Positions 33,301-41,823 of a stretch of DNA of 64,000 bases are shown here, one piece after another. Both the position numbers and the translations under genes were made by a program. Every line of letters starts with the position of its first letter. Position 1 is the first letter of the stretch. The notes under the pieces are model-generated. The model was given only the letters and a program-made list of their open reading frames with translations. It was not told the DNA's origin and did not search any database. Source of the DNA: Tetramitus jugosus (Eukaryota > Heterolobosea > Eutetramitea > Acrasida > Vahlkampfiidae); the NCBI GenBank assembly GCA_937625935.1, contig OW569379.1:389602-453601 (forward strand), in the 5' to 3' direction.

Positions 33301-34333
33301 AGTTCATCACACAACAGCAACCAACAGCATTGTCGGTGGCCACAATGATTTACAGCGTAGAATCATTGCACATTGGCAACAGACATTGGGTCTTCAAAAT
33401 GTCACCTTGGAAACTGACTTTTTCGATGCTGGAGGAGATTCTCTGTCCTCTATTGGCATGCTCTCAAAATTGGGAGCTGAATTGAGAATGGACTTGATGC
33501 CATCTTTGCTCATTGAGCATCGAACAGTTTCAAAGTTGGTCAAGTACATTGAAGGAGCCATGAGATCTTCTGCTGTGCCAACAACACCAACAAATGTCAT
33601 CGAAGCTACAAGCAATAGTGCAACAACGGCAACAAACAGTACTGTGACGAATCACTTGGTCTTGATACAGAAAGGAAAACCAGGCAAAACACCAATTGTT
33701 CTTGTTCATGCCATTGCAGGTCACATATTTGAGTATGTCGCCTTTGCAAAACACCTAGGTGATGATCAACCTCTCTACGCTTTCCAAGCATCATCTGGTC
33801 ATGGTAATCCTCCTTTTGATAATATCAACGATATGGCTCGTGTTTATGTGAATGAGCTTGTGTTAAAATTGAAAGAAAGGAAGTTTGTGCTTGGAGGTCA
33901 CTCATTTGGTGGAATTGTAGCCCTGGAGATGTCACATCAAATGCAACTAAGGGGTTATCACGTGCCTCTTTTGGTCTTACTCGATAGTCCGATTCTTAAA
34001 AGTGTACCAAAGTCACTGAAAAAAGATGCGATCGTCAAGTACATGTCAAAGTATCATGCGGGATACACATTAGATGATCAGCAGATCGAATCTTGGTTGT
34101 CGCATCAGAAAGCGATGACGGATTACGCACCCGCCAACATTTACGAAGGAACTGTTTTGTTTGTGAAAGCAGAAGTCAAAATTGAGGAGCTGCCCGTTTC
34201 ACCCGAGATTCCTTGGCACGAGATAACAGCGACAATGCATCTTTACACTGTCGCTGGTGACCATGCCACAATGCTCCGTGGTGACAATGTCGAACAAATC
34301 GTGCGCATCCTGAGCGAACACATGCCTCAATAA
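27368..34333 (+). CDS. Hybrid NRPS-PKS megasynthase (C-A-PCP-KS-AT-ACP-TE)
   Basis: A 2,321-aa single-exon enzyme. The condensation domain carries HHLIYDG (H149, H150). The adenylation domain spans about 450-945, with YTSGTSGKPKG near 602 and YGPTE further on. The peptidyl carrier has its phosphopantetheine serine at S993 in LGGNSL. The ketosynthase has C1233 (ACSTS), H1370 (THGTA) and H1409 (KSMLGH). The acyltransferase has S1674 in GHSLGE. A YPFQRQQHW linker precedes the acyl carrier (S2025, GGDSL). The thioesterase has S2179 (GGHSFGG), an Asp near 2206 and H2299. No ketoreductase, dehydratase or enoylreductase is present. The order predicts an amino acid, possibly N-acylated by the first C domain, extended once by a malonyl-type unit and left as a beta-keto product for hydrolysis or cyclisation. 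All core catalytic residues look intact. A partner PPTase must lie elsewhere. The stop overlaps AATAAA. Confidence 0.95.
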   Translation: MKCLSLSWNGQSSSSSSQLQIPLTIEQKGIWFECEKNPTSSAYTVQWAYHIQGKLDIQLLEQSLNSVIHRHDAMRTRFGKESGGVPYTYVEKEHSNQILSVQFLRDHNEIQEVIRSECDHCFDLYKERLYRFTVIIAGKDDFYFLVVKHHLIYDGASAYLFAKELSEVYQGKTMEKPASNIHDWYRYQESMQELVEKSKPFWDQYMLGSSPVDLHCYSNVVPDRSVSVVNRSLPVALSSQVKSFSRAHKSTDFRTLMTAFQILLHRYTHSDDITIMYPKNMRPRSLPDLMGLHMSVQPCRVKFSSDTSFLNIIEQNNESFDQFKDMAPFNIAKLSSDDTAVLFGRSMYIFDTLQFGEGITVNRMDIARAASVSTFCLQMEPVGDSYELFFEYNNNKFELSYVEEMAVHYLNIVKAMIETPDALVNSFNFLSEPEMTRLVFDWNDTVTPLPNKNVIEIFEDNVARYPDHTAIKYLDEQYTYRQVNERANKLARYLVSVGVSIEDCVAVSLERTPDLLISFLAVLKAGGAYVPLDINYPQSRVDYIVQDCNAKAIIAHSNFEGKLSNHKIAKLYIDRSSEYEHFSSDENLGVVVSKNSLLNVIYTSGTSGKPKGCMVLHRGVVRLVKNTNCFSIEPSHVVGQICNHSFDASSLEIYMALLNAATLVMIPTKTVLHAQKFKQNMKRYGVTHLVFSTGVFDHLVTMDPTVFEGLDTVIAGGDKMKPAISNRVLSLEATRPAHLLNVYGPTENSTSTSFFEVEIAEPDYVIPIGKSISNTQCYILDRNRKLVPVGVNGFLHTGGEGVARGYLNNPEQTESRFYEHEFENGFKTRLYNTGDLARYLPDGNIEFLGRNDKQIKLRGYRIELAEIEAEILKHPEVFEAVVEPVDQGTNKKIVAYVKAPMNVKRKLSNSLQSTLPSYMMPSEIVMLDDFPLNGNGKVDIEKLKTLHTPRPSVDERVVPTNGVQRDIEKIWATVLSVESVNVNANFFDLGGNSLLLAQLRSMLSDYSKKEISLVDLYKYTTIEQMAEYLCPEDSQATDSIHISEDQKSQPSEESQVATDAISNNDIAIIGIAGRFPGSTDMDTFWDNICNGRGAVSIKSKDELIGLVDETLIKNPNFIPSRPLLDDIKGFDAGFFNVGVGEAALSDPQHRILMECVWEALESSGHTPSNYDGRIGLFAGCGLNYYSPASHLHKDGNAAERYQSTIQNEADFLCSKIAYKLNLKGPAVTVQTACSTSLVAVHMGCNSIIVSDCDMAIAGGVSLGSLDALGYIYEEGMIYSKDGLVRPFDKNACGVVAGQGAAVVVMKSLTKAIKDRNTIFAVIKGSAINNDGGANKVGFTAPSEEGISQVIMQAQRRGNVDPSTVSYIETHGTATALGDQIEFAGLQRVFSKCQQTPFCALSSVKSMLGHLDTASGATGLITAALALKNKQLPPIANFSEPHPKFHMESSPFYVNSTSKEWKHSPQLPRRAGVNSMGIGGTNAHVVLEEFISETRTTESRPWQIVSLSAKTPAALEVATSNMMHYLKKHPENMADAAYTLHVGRDTYQHKRFVVCDTAQSAIDQLSNPASYSTLQQKKIIFMFPGSGNQYVNMSKGIYDSEPLFRQVIDECLVIINRIILTSETSSLETLSFKDLFENRVNQIDLMQPLIFCVEYALAKLIMSWGIMPSSMIGHSLGEYTAACLAGVFTLEDALTIIMARGSLAKSITTKGCMLAVSVPEDKIAPYIRADVNLAAVNGPNQCVLSGSVESIDQVCKELSESSGTPIQFKRLRTETGYHSYLFDSVLDQFSRVFDGIVMQQPQIPIISSMNGTWMQQGEATSSDYWVRHLRDTVHFSKGVFTILSSPLYESAILLEVGPSSTLSSLAKTQVTNSENHVIVPLMRRETEKFEDMQHLLNGIGRLWACSGVRSPVNWNKFYSQEQRLRIPLPTYPFQRQQHWIHSAKSPPMIQNNRRRTEPLVSLGEAPVVASPREDGYSSEVHHTTATNSIVGGHNDLQRRIIAHWQQTLGLQNVTLETDFFDAGGDSLSSIGMLSKLGAELRMDLMPSLLIEHRTVSKLVKYIEGAMRSSAVPTTPTNVIEATSNSATTATNSTVTNHLVLIQKGKPGKTPIVLVHAIAGHIFEYVAFAKHLGDDQPLYAFQASSGHGNPPFDNINDMARVYVNELVLKLKERKFVLGGHSFGGIVALEMSHQMQLRGYHVPLLVLLDSPILKSVPKSLKKDAIVKYMSKYHAGYTLDDQQIESWLSHQKAMTDYAPANIYEGTVLFVKAEVKIEELPVSPEIPWHEITATMHLYTVAGDHATMLRGDNVEQIVRILSEHMPQ

Positions 34334-34957
34334 AATGATCTGTCAAACCAAAAGGCAAACAGGGCAAAGAGCCCGTGATTCGCTCCAATCAGTTTTCTCC
34401 GTACGTTATTATGCCGACCACCAGATTCGTGTGATTTAGCACAAAATGAGAAGGTCGGTTATTTTTGTGCCCTTGCATTTCAAAATTAAGCGCCAAGCAT
34501 GTCCTTGTTGGGGCCGTTCGACGTTTCGGTTTTTCTCATGTCGATTGTCAAACGATAAATCGAGGTGCTCAATGAAATAAATGGCTGTTGTTTCCACATC
34601 ATAACGACAGGTTGAAAGGTCGGGACCCCATCACGCCCACACACTCCATGTGACAAATAACTGAAACTCACACATCTGCTCCCAGTATAAAAAACAAACT
34701 CAACAACACGACCTGGCTCACTCAACTCTCCAAACCAACCAAACGAAACGCACAACAACAACGTCTCCTCTCTGAGCGCGCAACAACACCTTGAACGACC
34801 CGTCGTGCCATTTTCATACTCTCCTTCCAATAATAATCGCTTTTTATCGGAAAACTACCCCACTCACACACACACACAAAAGAGAGAGACTAACCAACCA
34901 ACCAACCAAATTTTTTTTTGAGACAATAACAACTGCCATTCAACAAACAACAACAAT
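34334..34957. other. Intergenic region and 5' leader
   Basis: No gene is supported. The last 200 bases are CA- and CAAC-rich, like a leader of the sensor gene that follows. Confidence 0.5.
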
Positions 34958-37090
34958 ATGGCCTCACCAAAGACACAAAGTGCTAAACAACTGACTCATG
35001 AAAGCACCAAGGACCTAGAGCTTGACTCTCTCCACGAAGACAGTAGCTTAAGCATCGGAGAAAAGGAAACGAAAGAAACCAATACCATCAAGGATTTGTT
35101 CAACAGATACAATCTCATTGTTATCCTGTTGGCCATCATTTTGATTGCTATTGGTTTAGCTACAGGTCTCATTGCCTTCTTTACCCTGCAGGCACGAGAC
35201 AAGAGAACAGCCAAAAAAATTCTGAGAGAATATTCTCAGACACAAGCAGATTACTTGCAAAAAGAGTTGGACAAGAGTGTGTTGATTGCAATTAACATCA
35301 AGGGACTGTTCGAAGTGATGCCTCTCGTTCAATATGCCAATTTTGAAGCGTTCATCAACACGACTGAAGTCCGCTCGAGAAATCCTGGTATCAACACGAT
35401 TGCTTATTGTCCACAGGTCAAGAAGGCAGATATCACCACGTTTGAGAATGAGATTCGGACTTCATTGGGTGGAAACTATGAAAATTTTACCATTTTTGAC
35501 ATGGATGCCTCCTTTACACATATTCCATTGCCTGACATGACACTGTACACACCATTGTTGTTCAGTGATCCATTCATTAGTTTGTTGATTGGTTATGATA
35601 TTGGTGCCTCTGTTTCCTTCAAGTTGGATGCCATCAACAGAGCAAGAGCCAGTCAAAAGAGTGCTGCTACATCAAAGACTTACTTTACTGTGCCTGGATT
35701 GGGAGAAAGACCTGTTTGTGAAATGTATTGTCCAGTGTTGCAAAATGGAGAGATTAAGGGTTTCTCTGGTGTTGCCTTCTTCATTTCTACCATGGTGGAT
35801 GCAGCCTTCTCGGACTATGTGCTCAGTCAAGTCGAAGTGTACTTGATGGATGATGACGTTGCAGATGTCAACACTGATGCTCATTACTTGTATAGTACAA
35901 CGGGCGAATTGAATTATTTGGCTGCTAGAAAGGCAATCAATAAGGCATCGTTCAGCGTGTCTCAAACCGTGTTCATGGCTGATAGACAGTGGAAGGCTGT
36001 TTTCCTACCAACAAACGGCTTTTTGAGAAGCAATGAGGGATATGAAAAGTGGATTGCACTGTTTGTTCCACTCGTTGTCTGTGTCATTCTCTCATTTGTG
36101 TTGGCTCTGTTCGTCAAGGGTTTCGAATACTCGGCCAAGATGAGAGAGATGGCCAAGGAGCGTGTGGTCATTTTGGAAACAGCGCAACATAAGCTTCAAA
36201 ACTTGTTGGACTCGATCGCAACTCAGGAGAAGAAGACACGTACCATTATCAACACTTTGACTGATGCTGTGATTGTGACTGATGAGCACGGTAAGCTCCT
36301 CAAGATTAACAACAGTTTTGAGAAGATGTTTGGTATGAACGAAGTCGAAATTCATAACAATACTCTGCAAAACATTTTTGTTGAAGCTGACAATAGAATC
36401 CTATTGGTGGACAATCCAATCGGTACTGACACTCAGGCAAAGAATCAATTTGGAAAGACATTCCCTGTTCAAGTGTTCTCTCAGAGCTTGGTCAAGCAAC
36501 CTGGTGCAGAAGAAGCCTATGTGTTGTCTGTGAGAAACATGTCTGATAAGGAGCAAATGCTTAGAGATCTTGCCAGTCAAAAGGACAGAATTAAGAACTT
36601 GGAAGAGAAGGCTGAGTTTGACAGTGAGTTTGCCGTCGAGTCATTCAGAAAGGACTTGCTCGAATTCTGCAAGCGTGAAGTCAACTCTGAAAATGTTGAA
36701 TTCCTCATTGCATTGCTCGAATATAAGAGTTTGCCATTCAACATGCGTGCTGAGAGAAAGATGAACATTTTCAACAAGTTCCTCAAGATTGGTGCACAGA
36801 ATCAATTGAACATCTCCAAGGAAATTTCAGACAGAATTGAACACAAGATTAAGAAGTCCAAGACTGCCGATACTGACTTGTTCGAGCATGTTGAAGACTT
36901 GGTGAAGGCAATGATCATTCAAGACATTTATCCAAGATTCAAGAAGTACCAAGAGAGTATCAGAAGAACATCTTCTGAAATTTCCTCATCCGATGCAGCA
37001 TCCAACGAGAGAATATCAACAGACAAGGATAGAGGAGAGCAACCAGCTTCACCTTCTTCCCCATCGCATCCCAACTTCTTGAACAAGTAA
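34958..37090 (+). CDS. CHASE-PAS-RGS transmembrane sensor
   Basis: A 710-aa protein. TM1 (about 53-77) and TM2 (about 365-389) bracket an exoplasmic CHASE domain, recognised by NPGINTIAYCPQV and by the late CPVLQNGEIKGFSGVAF segment. After TM2 a linker helix leads to a PAS domain (about 428-528, TLTDAVIVTDEHGKLLKIN). An RGS domain follows (about 561-665, starting FRKDLLEFCKRE and ending near DIYPRFKKY). A Ser-rich tail ends the protein. CHASE domains bind small extracellular ligands such as cytokinins in histidine kinases. RGS domains speed GTP hydrolysis by G-alpha. No kinase or cyclase output is present, so ligand-gated control of G-protein shut-off is inferred. Confidence 0.85.
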   Translation: MASPKTQSAKQLTHESTKDLELDSLHEDSSLSIGEKETKETNTIKDLFNRYNLIVILLAIILIAIGLATGLIAFFTLQARDKRTAKKILREYSQTQADYLQKELDKSVLIAINIKGLFEVMPLVQYANFEAFINTTEVRSRNPGINTIAYCPQVKKADITTFENEIRTSLGGNYENFTIFDMDASFTHIPLPDMTLYTPLLFSDPFISLLIGYDIGASVSFKLDAINRARASQKSAATSKTYFTVPGLGERPVCEMYCPVLQNGEIKGFSGVAFFISTMVDAAFSDYVLSQVEVYLMDDDVADVNTDAHYLYSTTGELNYLAARKAINKASFSVSQTVFMADRQWKAVFLPTNGFLRSNEGYEKWIALFVPLVVCVILSFVLALFVKGFEYSAKMREMAKERVVILETAQHKLQNLLDSIATQEKKTRTIINTLTDAVIVTDEHGKLLKINNSFEKMFGMNEVEIHNNTLQNIFVEADNRILLVDNPIGTDTQAKNQFGKTFPVQVFSQSLVKQPGAEEAYVLSVRNMSDKEQMLRDLASQKDRIKNLEEKAEFDSEFAVESFRKDLLEFCKREVNSENVEFLIALLEYKSLPFNMRAERKMNIFNKFLKIGAQNQLNISKEISDRIEHKIKKSKTADTDLFEHVEDLVKAMIIQDIYPRFKKYQESIRRTSSEISSSDAASNERISTDKDRGEQPASPSSPSHPNFLNK

Positions 37091-37366
37091 GGAGACAAAA
37101 GAACTCTGATATGCAGTATATCAGTTGGCTGTCACAATGTTGAGATGTTTGAATTGCTCCACAGCTTGAGCTACACATCGGATTCCCCTCATTTGGCCTC
37201 ATTTTTTCATGACTAAGCAAGGCTGCACGCGAAAGGCACGACCATCGAGGTTTGACTCAATAAACCATTTTCACTATTCTCTTTGGTCCACCTTCATTTC
37301 CCCGCGCGTCTACAACAAAACGATCGTTTTTCATTGTTTCTCCGTTTTGGCATCACCTAAGTAACA

Positions 37367-40216
37367 ATGAGTCAATATGAACATGTGAGTTCACGATATA
37401 GAAATGGAACTAGCTCGAGTGAAGCAGGTTCCACGCAACTCTTGATGAACACTCCCAGGAGCTACAACAAGGAAACTCCCATCACCACCAGGAGCATCAG
37501 TGCAACAACTCCTAGGAGTTCATCAAAGCTAGGTATGAGAATATCAACAAACTCATCAAAGAATGGAACCCAGAATTCCGTGTCCTTGGGAACAACACCC
37601 AATCAAAGCTCCCAAAAAGCAAAACTATCCACTCATTCTGTTGCTTCAGCCACTATTCCGTTTCCAAAGGTAGTGACATCGAGTGGATATGGCAAAGGTA
37701 TGTTTACTTCTTGTGGAGGAAATTTTGATTACTTTTCTCACATGTTTGGATTGATAGACACAAAGAGAAGATCTACAAGGACTCACGTACTCTCTATGAC
37801 TCCAGCTACTAGCTCTCCCTTCACTACACCAAAGAGCCAGATCAAAGGGAACATTCATCTCCATAGTTCAGTCATTGATTCTCCTCCGGATTTTCCAGGA
37901 AAGAGCACTGGCGATTTATTGTCCACTTTGAAAGATTCCCTACCGAGAGGAGAGGTTAGATGTATGTGCACAGTTGGAAATTACATATGGACAGGAGGAA
38001 CATTTGGACAGATGGGTATTTATTCCAACAACAACACTTACGAGAACATTGAGACCAAAACCATATGGAGACCGACCGATTCATTCTCTGTCCTCGCAAC
38101 AATCTCAGTGGGAAATGAAAAGGATGTTCATACGATAGATAATAAGATTTGGAGTGGATTTCATTCCGGAAAGGTGGCAGTGTGGAATTTTGAGACAATG
38201 AAGAAGGAACACGAGATTTCAGGTCATCATGATGCAGTTACTTCTATAATACAGGCAGGTGACAAGGTATGGAGTTCATCAATGGATGGCACGATCAGGA
38301 TATGGGATTCTCAGACATTACAACCTTTGAACAAGCATGATGACCATAAATGTCCCGTAAGATGTATGGCACTTATTCCTTCATTGAAGGAAGTGTGGAC
38401 AGCGGGGGATGATGGAGTGATCATTATCAGAGATGCAGATACAGGAGAGCCGAGGACTGGGATAGAAATGACAGACAACATCGCAACTCTCTTTCTGGTT
38501 GTGGTTTCCAATGGAAATGTCTGGTCTGGTCATGGAGACGGAAAGTTAAGAGTATGGGATTCTACCGAGAGGGTGTGCTTGAAGGAGATTCAAGCCCATA
38601 CATCAGAACCTACTCATCTCATCTCAACATCAAAACAAGTATGGAGCAGTAGTTCTGATAAGTTAATTCGAATTTTCGACAGTGATAGCATGAAAGAATT
38701 GAAGAAGATTAGGGCTGTTACGGTCTGGGTATTATCTATGTTGTGCCTAACTAAAGAAAGAGTTTTTGCAGTATGTTCTGATAAAAAGATTCGAGTTTGG
38801 AAGTGTGAGGGAGAGCAATTAACGTTAAAACTACCGAAACCAGCGTCAGCAGTTAAGAAATACGAAGTCACCTCAGGGCAAAAAAAATTGTCTTCGTCGT
38901 TCACTCATTCGAGAGCTCATTCTGTGGATAATTCATTGATGCGTTCATTAGAGATGAGTGAAGAAGCATTTGACTTGTTAAATGGAGTTGTTGAGTTTCC
39001 AGACAATGAACCTGTTAATACTATCGATCTACCTCTACACTCTCAACTTACTCGTTTACACCATGTACCGTCTCCAATGGTTTCTCCCATCCTAACTCAA
39101 CAACAATTAAAACAAAGGTATGCTCCTCCATTGGAGAGAAAAGTGTCACAATCACAAGGGATTCTTCTTTCTCCTGAGTTTTCTGTGCCTCATGCACCAG
39201 ACAATTCATATGATAGCAGTGACGATGATGATGATGATGAGGATGTTCATACAGCGATGAAGGAGGCTTTTGAGAAAGAGATAGTCATCTTACGACAGCA
39301 ACTACAGGAGGCCACATCTAGGATAGGCAAGTACCGAACAAAATTGAGAACAAGAAGGACAAAGTTACATGAAAAAGAAACAGAGAACAAAGGATTTCAA
39401 ATGAAGTACAACATCATGCAAGAAGAGTTGTACTCACTACGCGGAGAAATGGTTGAGCTTCACCAGCAATTGTCTGAAAAAGATTCAAGTATAGATCAAC
39501 TACAAGGTGAAAGAAAGCAAATAATGGCCAGATTATTATCCATTTATTCAACAGTGTCTAGTGGAAAAAATATAGCTGATGAGCACGATTCCTCCAAAGA
39601 AGTCTCAATCCGAGCATTGGAAAAAGTAGCTTTGCAGATAGAAATGGATGTTCAGTTAATTCGATTTAATTCGATCCAACATTCAATCTCGACCGAGGAT
39701 GTGTCAGGCAGTTCACTCGACGAGGTGTTAAAGGAGAATCGGAAATTGAAGGAGAAACTTAGTGAATTAAAACCGGTAGTAGATCTGTGTAAGGATGATA
39801 TACGGAATCTTCTGGACGAGATTACAATTTTGGAGGAGAGGAACCAACAATTGAGTAACAGTATCCAGGGGAGGAGGGAAGGACAACAACATTTAACGAT
39901 GACTAGATCAAACTCAGATCAAATTTCTGCCCAAAATCATGATCTTGTTAATCTCTTGGCTTTAACAGAACAATCAATGCTTTCAGTACTAGAGGATGTG
40001 AATGATTTGAGAAATGTGATCGAACAAGAACATAGTTCTGCATCACTTTCTCTTCAAAACAACAGCTTCCAAAAGGATTTCAGTTTCAGTGATGAGACGG
40101 TTTTGGGGAATACAACAAGAGATTTAGAAGTGTCTGCGGACCTAGAACAACAAATAATATCGGATTGGGTCGATGGAATCGTGAAAAAAATGAACGATGT
40201 GTATGGCGAGTGTTGA
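37367..40216 (+). CDS. WD40 beta-propeller protein with C-terminal coiled coils
   Basis: A 949-aa single-exon protein. Residues 1-190 are Ser/Thr-rich and basic with PRS/PRSS motifs. About seven WD40 blades span about 195-490, with repeated VW(S/T)G/SS..DG.IRIWD units. A Pro/Ser linker and an acidic DDDDDDED stretch follow, then coiled coils at about 632-718 and 785-841. This scaffold layout occurs in vesicle-trafficking and actin-regulating proteins. No enzyme domain is seen, so the partner is unknown. It sits between two sensor-RGS genes, but co-function is not shown. Confidence 0.82.
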   Translation: MSQYEHVSSRYRNGTSSSEAGSTQLLMNTPRSYNKETPITTRSISATTPRSSSKLGMRISTNSSKNGTQNSVSLGTTPNQSSQKAKLSTHSVASATIPFPKVVTSSGYGKGMFTSCGGNFDYFSHMFGLIDTKRRSTRTHVLSMTPATSSPFTTPKSQIKGNIHLHSSVIDSPPDFPGKSTGDLLSTLKDSLPRGEVRCMCTVGNYIWTGGTFGQMGIYSNNNTYENIETKTIWRPTDSFSVLATISVGNEKDVHTIDNKIWSGFHSGKVAVWNFETMKKEHEISGHHDAVTSIIQAGDKVWSSSMDGTIRIWDSQTLQPLNKHDDHKCPVRCMALIPSLKEVWTAGDDGVIIIRDADTGEPRTGIEMTDNIATLFLVVVSNGNVWSGHGDGKLRVWDSTERVCLKEIQAHTSEPTHLISTSKQVWSSSSDKLIRIFDSDSMKELKKIRAVTVWVLSMLCLTKERVFAVCSDKKIRVWKCEGEQLTLKLPKPASAVKKYEVTSGQKKLSSSFTHSRAHSVDNSLMRSLEMSEEAFDLLNGVVEFPDNEPVNTIDLPLHSQLTRLHHVPSPMVSPILTQQQLKQRYAPPLERKVSQSQGILLSPEFSVPHAPDNSYDSSDDDDDDEDVHTAMKEAFEKEIVILRQQLQEATSRIGKYRTKLRTRRTKLHEKETENKGFQMKYNIMQEELYSLRGEMVELHQQLSEKDSSIDQLQGERKQIMARLLSIYSTVSSGKNIADEHDSSKEVSIRALEKVALQIEMDVQLIRFNSIQHSISTEDVSGSSLDEVLKENRKLKEKLSELKPVVDLCKDDIRNLLDEITILEERNQQLSNSIQGRREGQQHLTMTRSNSDQISAQNHDLVNLLALTEQSMLSVLEDVNDLRNVIEQEHSSASLSLQNNSFQKDFSFSDETVLGNTTRDLEVSADLEQQIISDWVDGIVKKMNDVYGEC

Positions 40217-40366
40217 GAATACAAATCTCGTTGTATTCATGCACAATTCTCCGCAACTCTGCTAAAATAAATAGATCCCACAGAATATTCGCTGATCCAA
40301 CGCCATGTTTCTGATATCTTGGAAGTTTTTTGATTGGAATCTCAGTTTCATCGTGAAGAAACAAAA

Positions 40367-41551
40367 ATGATGAAACATTGCGAGTCAAGAGCCACTCAGG
40401 AGTATTGGGACAGTTTGTTGAAAATTGAGTCTGGTGAAGGGATTGACCTGAATTCGTTAAATCGAACAAAGCTCTCACCTCTCCTAAAGTATGGTGATAG
40501 AGAGGTGAAGGAAGAGATTGTGAAGAATTTTGAAAGTATGATTTTTCGCAAGGGTGTCCAGCGAACAACGGAGGCTCCCATTCCCACAGATGATGATCCA
40601 TCGTCGAGAATACAAGATAACAGTCGCACCTGCTATGAAGAAGATGAAATTTTGTTGTTAAAGTTCGGTCTGCTGTACATTCAACAATCGTCCATGAGCA
40701 ACGATTTTCTAATTCAACAATTTAGTAATTTGTTGTACACAATAATGGATAAACAAGCACAGAAAGCAAGTTGTGGACTAATGTTCGAGAGATATCAGAA
40801 TCTTGCTATCTCATCAGAGCCAAAGATAACCATTTCAAGTTACAAGAATCTGAGTTCATTGTTGTACAACAACAGGGCGAAATGCTATCGAAAGCTGAAC
40901 AATCTACAATTGGCATTACTAGACTACAATAGTGCCATCGAAGCATGTCCCAAGTTCGCCCTTGCAGTGTACAACCGTGGTTTGTGTTACCAGGCCATGA
41001 AAGAGTACTTTAACGCAATAGAAGATTTCTCGGTCTGTTTAACTATCGATCCTACGAGTAGTGTCGATTATTGGGGGAGAAGAGCCCAGTGTTATGAAGC
41101 ACTGGGAATGAAACAGCTGGTGATCGATGATTATTCAAAACTTCTGAATCAACTAGTGCAAGGGGATTCTATCGAGGAACGAAGAGAAAGTCAAATGGAA
41201 AATAAATACGACAACCAACTGAAGGAAGAGCGGAACAAGGTAGTTTGTCGAACACTTACTCGTCGCGCTCATTTGTATCACGAGTTGGGAAGATACAAAT
41301 TAGCAATCAAAGACTATGATCAAGCATTATGTATGGATCCTCATGACCACAAACTCTGGTTCAACAAGGCTTCAGATCATCTCAGGCTCAGCGAGCATTA
41401 TCTGGCTCTCCAGTCCATGAATAAGGCAATATCTCACTGCACGATAGAGACAGAGAAAAATGTTCTGGACAAGTATGAGAAGGTGAGGAGGACTTTGATT
41501 GAAATGAGTCGCAAAGATAGAGGTGTCGCTGATTCTCCAAGCAGTCCTTGA
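40367..41551 (+). CDS. TPR repeat protein
   Basis: A 394-aa protein starting at the first in-frame ATG (MMKHCESRATQE). The N-terminal 150 residues are mixed helical. Four to five TPR motifs follow, in two groups: YNNRAKCYRKL/AVYNRGLCYQAM/YWGRRAQCYEAL, then RRAHLYHELGRY/LWFNKASDHLRL. TPR arrays are protein-binding scaffolds. No catalytic or membrane segment. The gene begins 150 bases after the WD40 gene on the same strand. It differs in repeat layout from the TPR protein at 4283-5476. Confidence 0.75.
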   Translation: MMKHCESRATQEYWDSLLKIESGEGIDLNSLNRTKLSPLLKYGDREVKEEIVKNFESMIFRKGVQRTTEAPIPTDDDPSSRIQDNSRTCYEEDEILLLKFGLLYIQQSSMSNDFLIQQFSNLLYTIMDKQAQKASCGLMFERYQNLAISSEPKITISSYKNLSSLLYNNRAKCYRKLNNLQLALLDYNSAIEACPKFALAVYNRGLCYQAMKEYFNAIEDFSVCLTIDPTSSVDYWGRRAQCYEALGMKQLVIDDYSKLLNQLVQGDSIEERRESQMENKYDNQLKEERNKVVCRTLTRRAHLYHELGRYKLAIKDYDQALCMDPHDHKLWFNKASDHLRLSEHYLALQSMNKAISHCTIETEKNVLDKYEKVRRTLIEMSRKDRGVADSPSSP

Positions 41552-41823
41552 GTGTTTTCTGACAAATCGCATCACAATGAGTGTACTGATCATCCTGCAG
41601 AGCAGAAGAATTGATAGGATCGGATTGTCTAACCACCGTCAGAGTTGATTGGTGAATACCACGTCATCTTTTTGATTGGAGTGTCCATATCGAAGTGACA
41701 CCCATGTTGATACAAATCCTTTGTTGGTTACTTTATGATTGTTGTAGTTAGTTGGAGAAACGATAAACAACTAGAAAAGCTCATCAAGTTAGATCCGGCA
41801 ATAAATTCTCTACGAAACCTTCT

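Noticed and set aside
27368-34333. Idea that the megasynthase is a plain NRPS or a fatty-acid synthase
   Set aside because: KS, AT and a second carrier with GGDSL are all present after C-A-PCP, and no KR, DH or ER domain of a fatty-acid synthase is seen.
34486-34830. 114-codon minus-strand frame upstream of the CHASE gene
   Set aside because: It is the complement of a CA/CAAC-rich leader, with unlikely amino-acid composition and no features.
40334-40366. Upstream TTG start for the TPR protein at 40367
   Set aside because: Eukaryotic genes use ATG; the first in-frame ATG pair is at 40367. The same reasoning moved the starts at 44520, 47281, 52444 and 58637.
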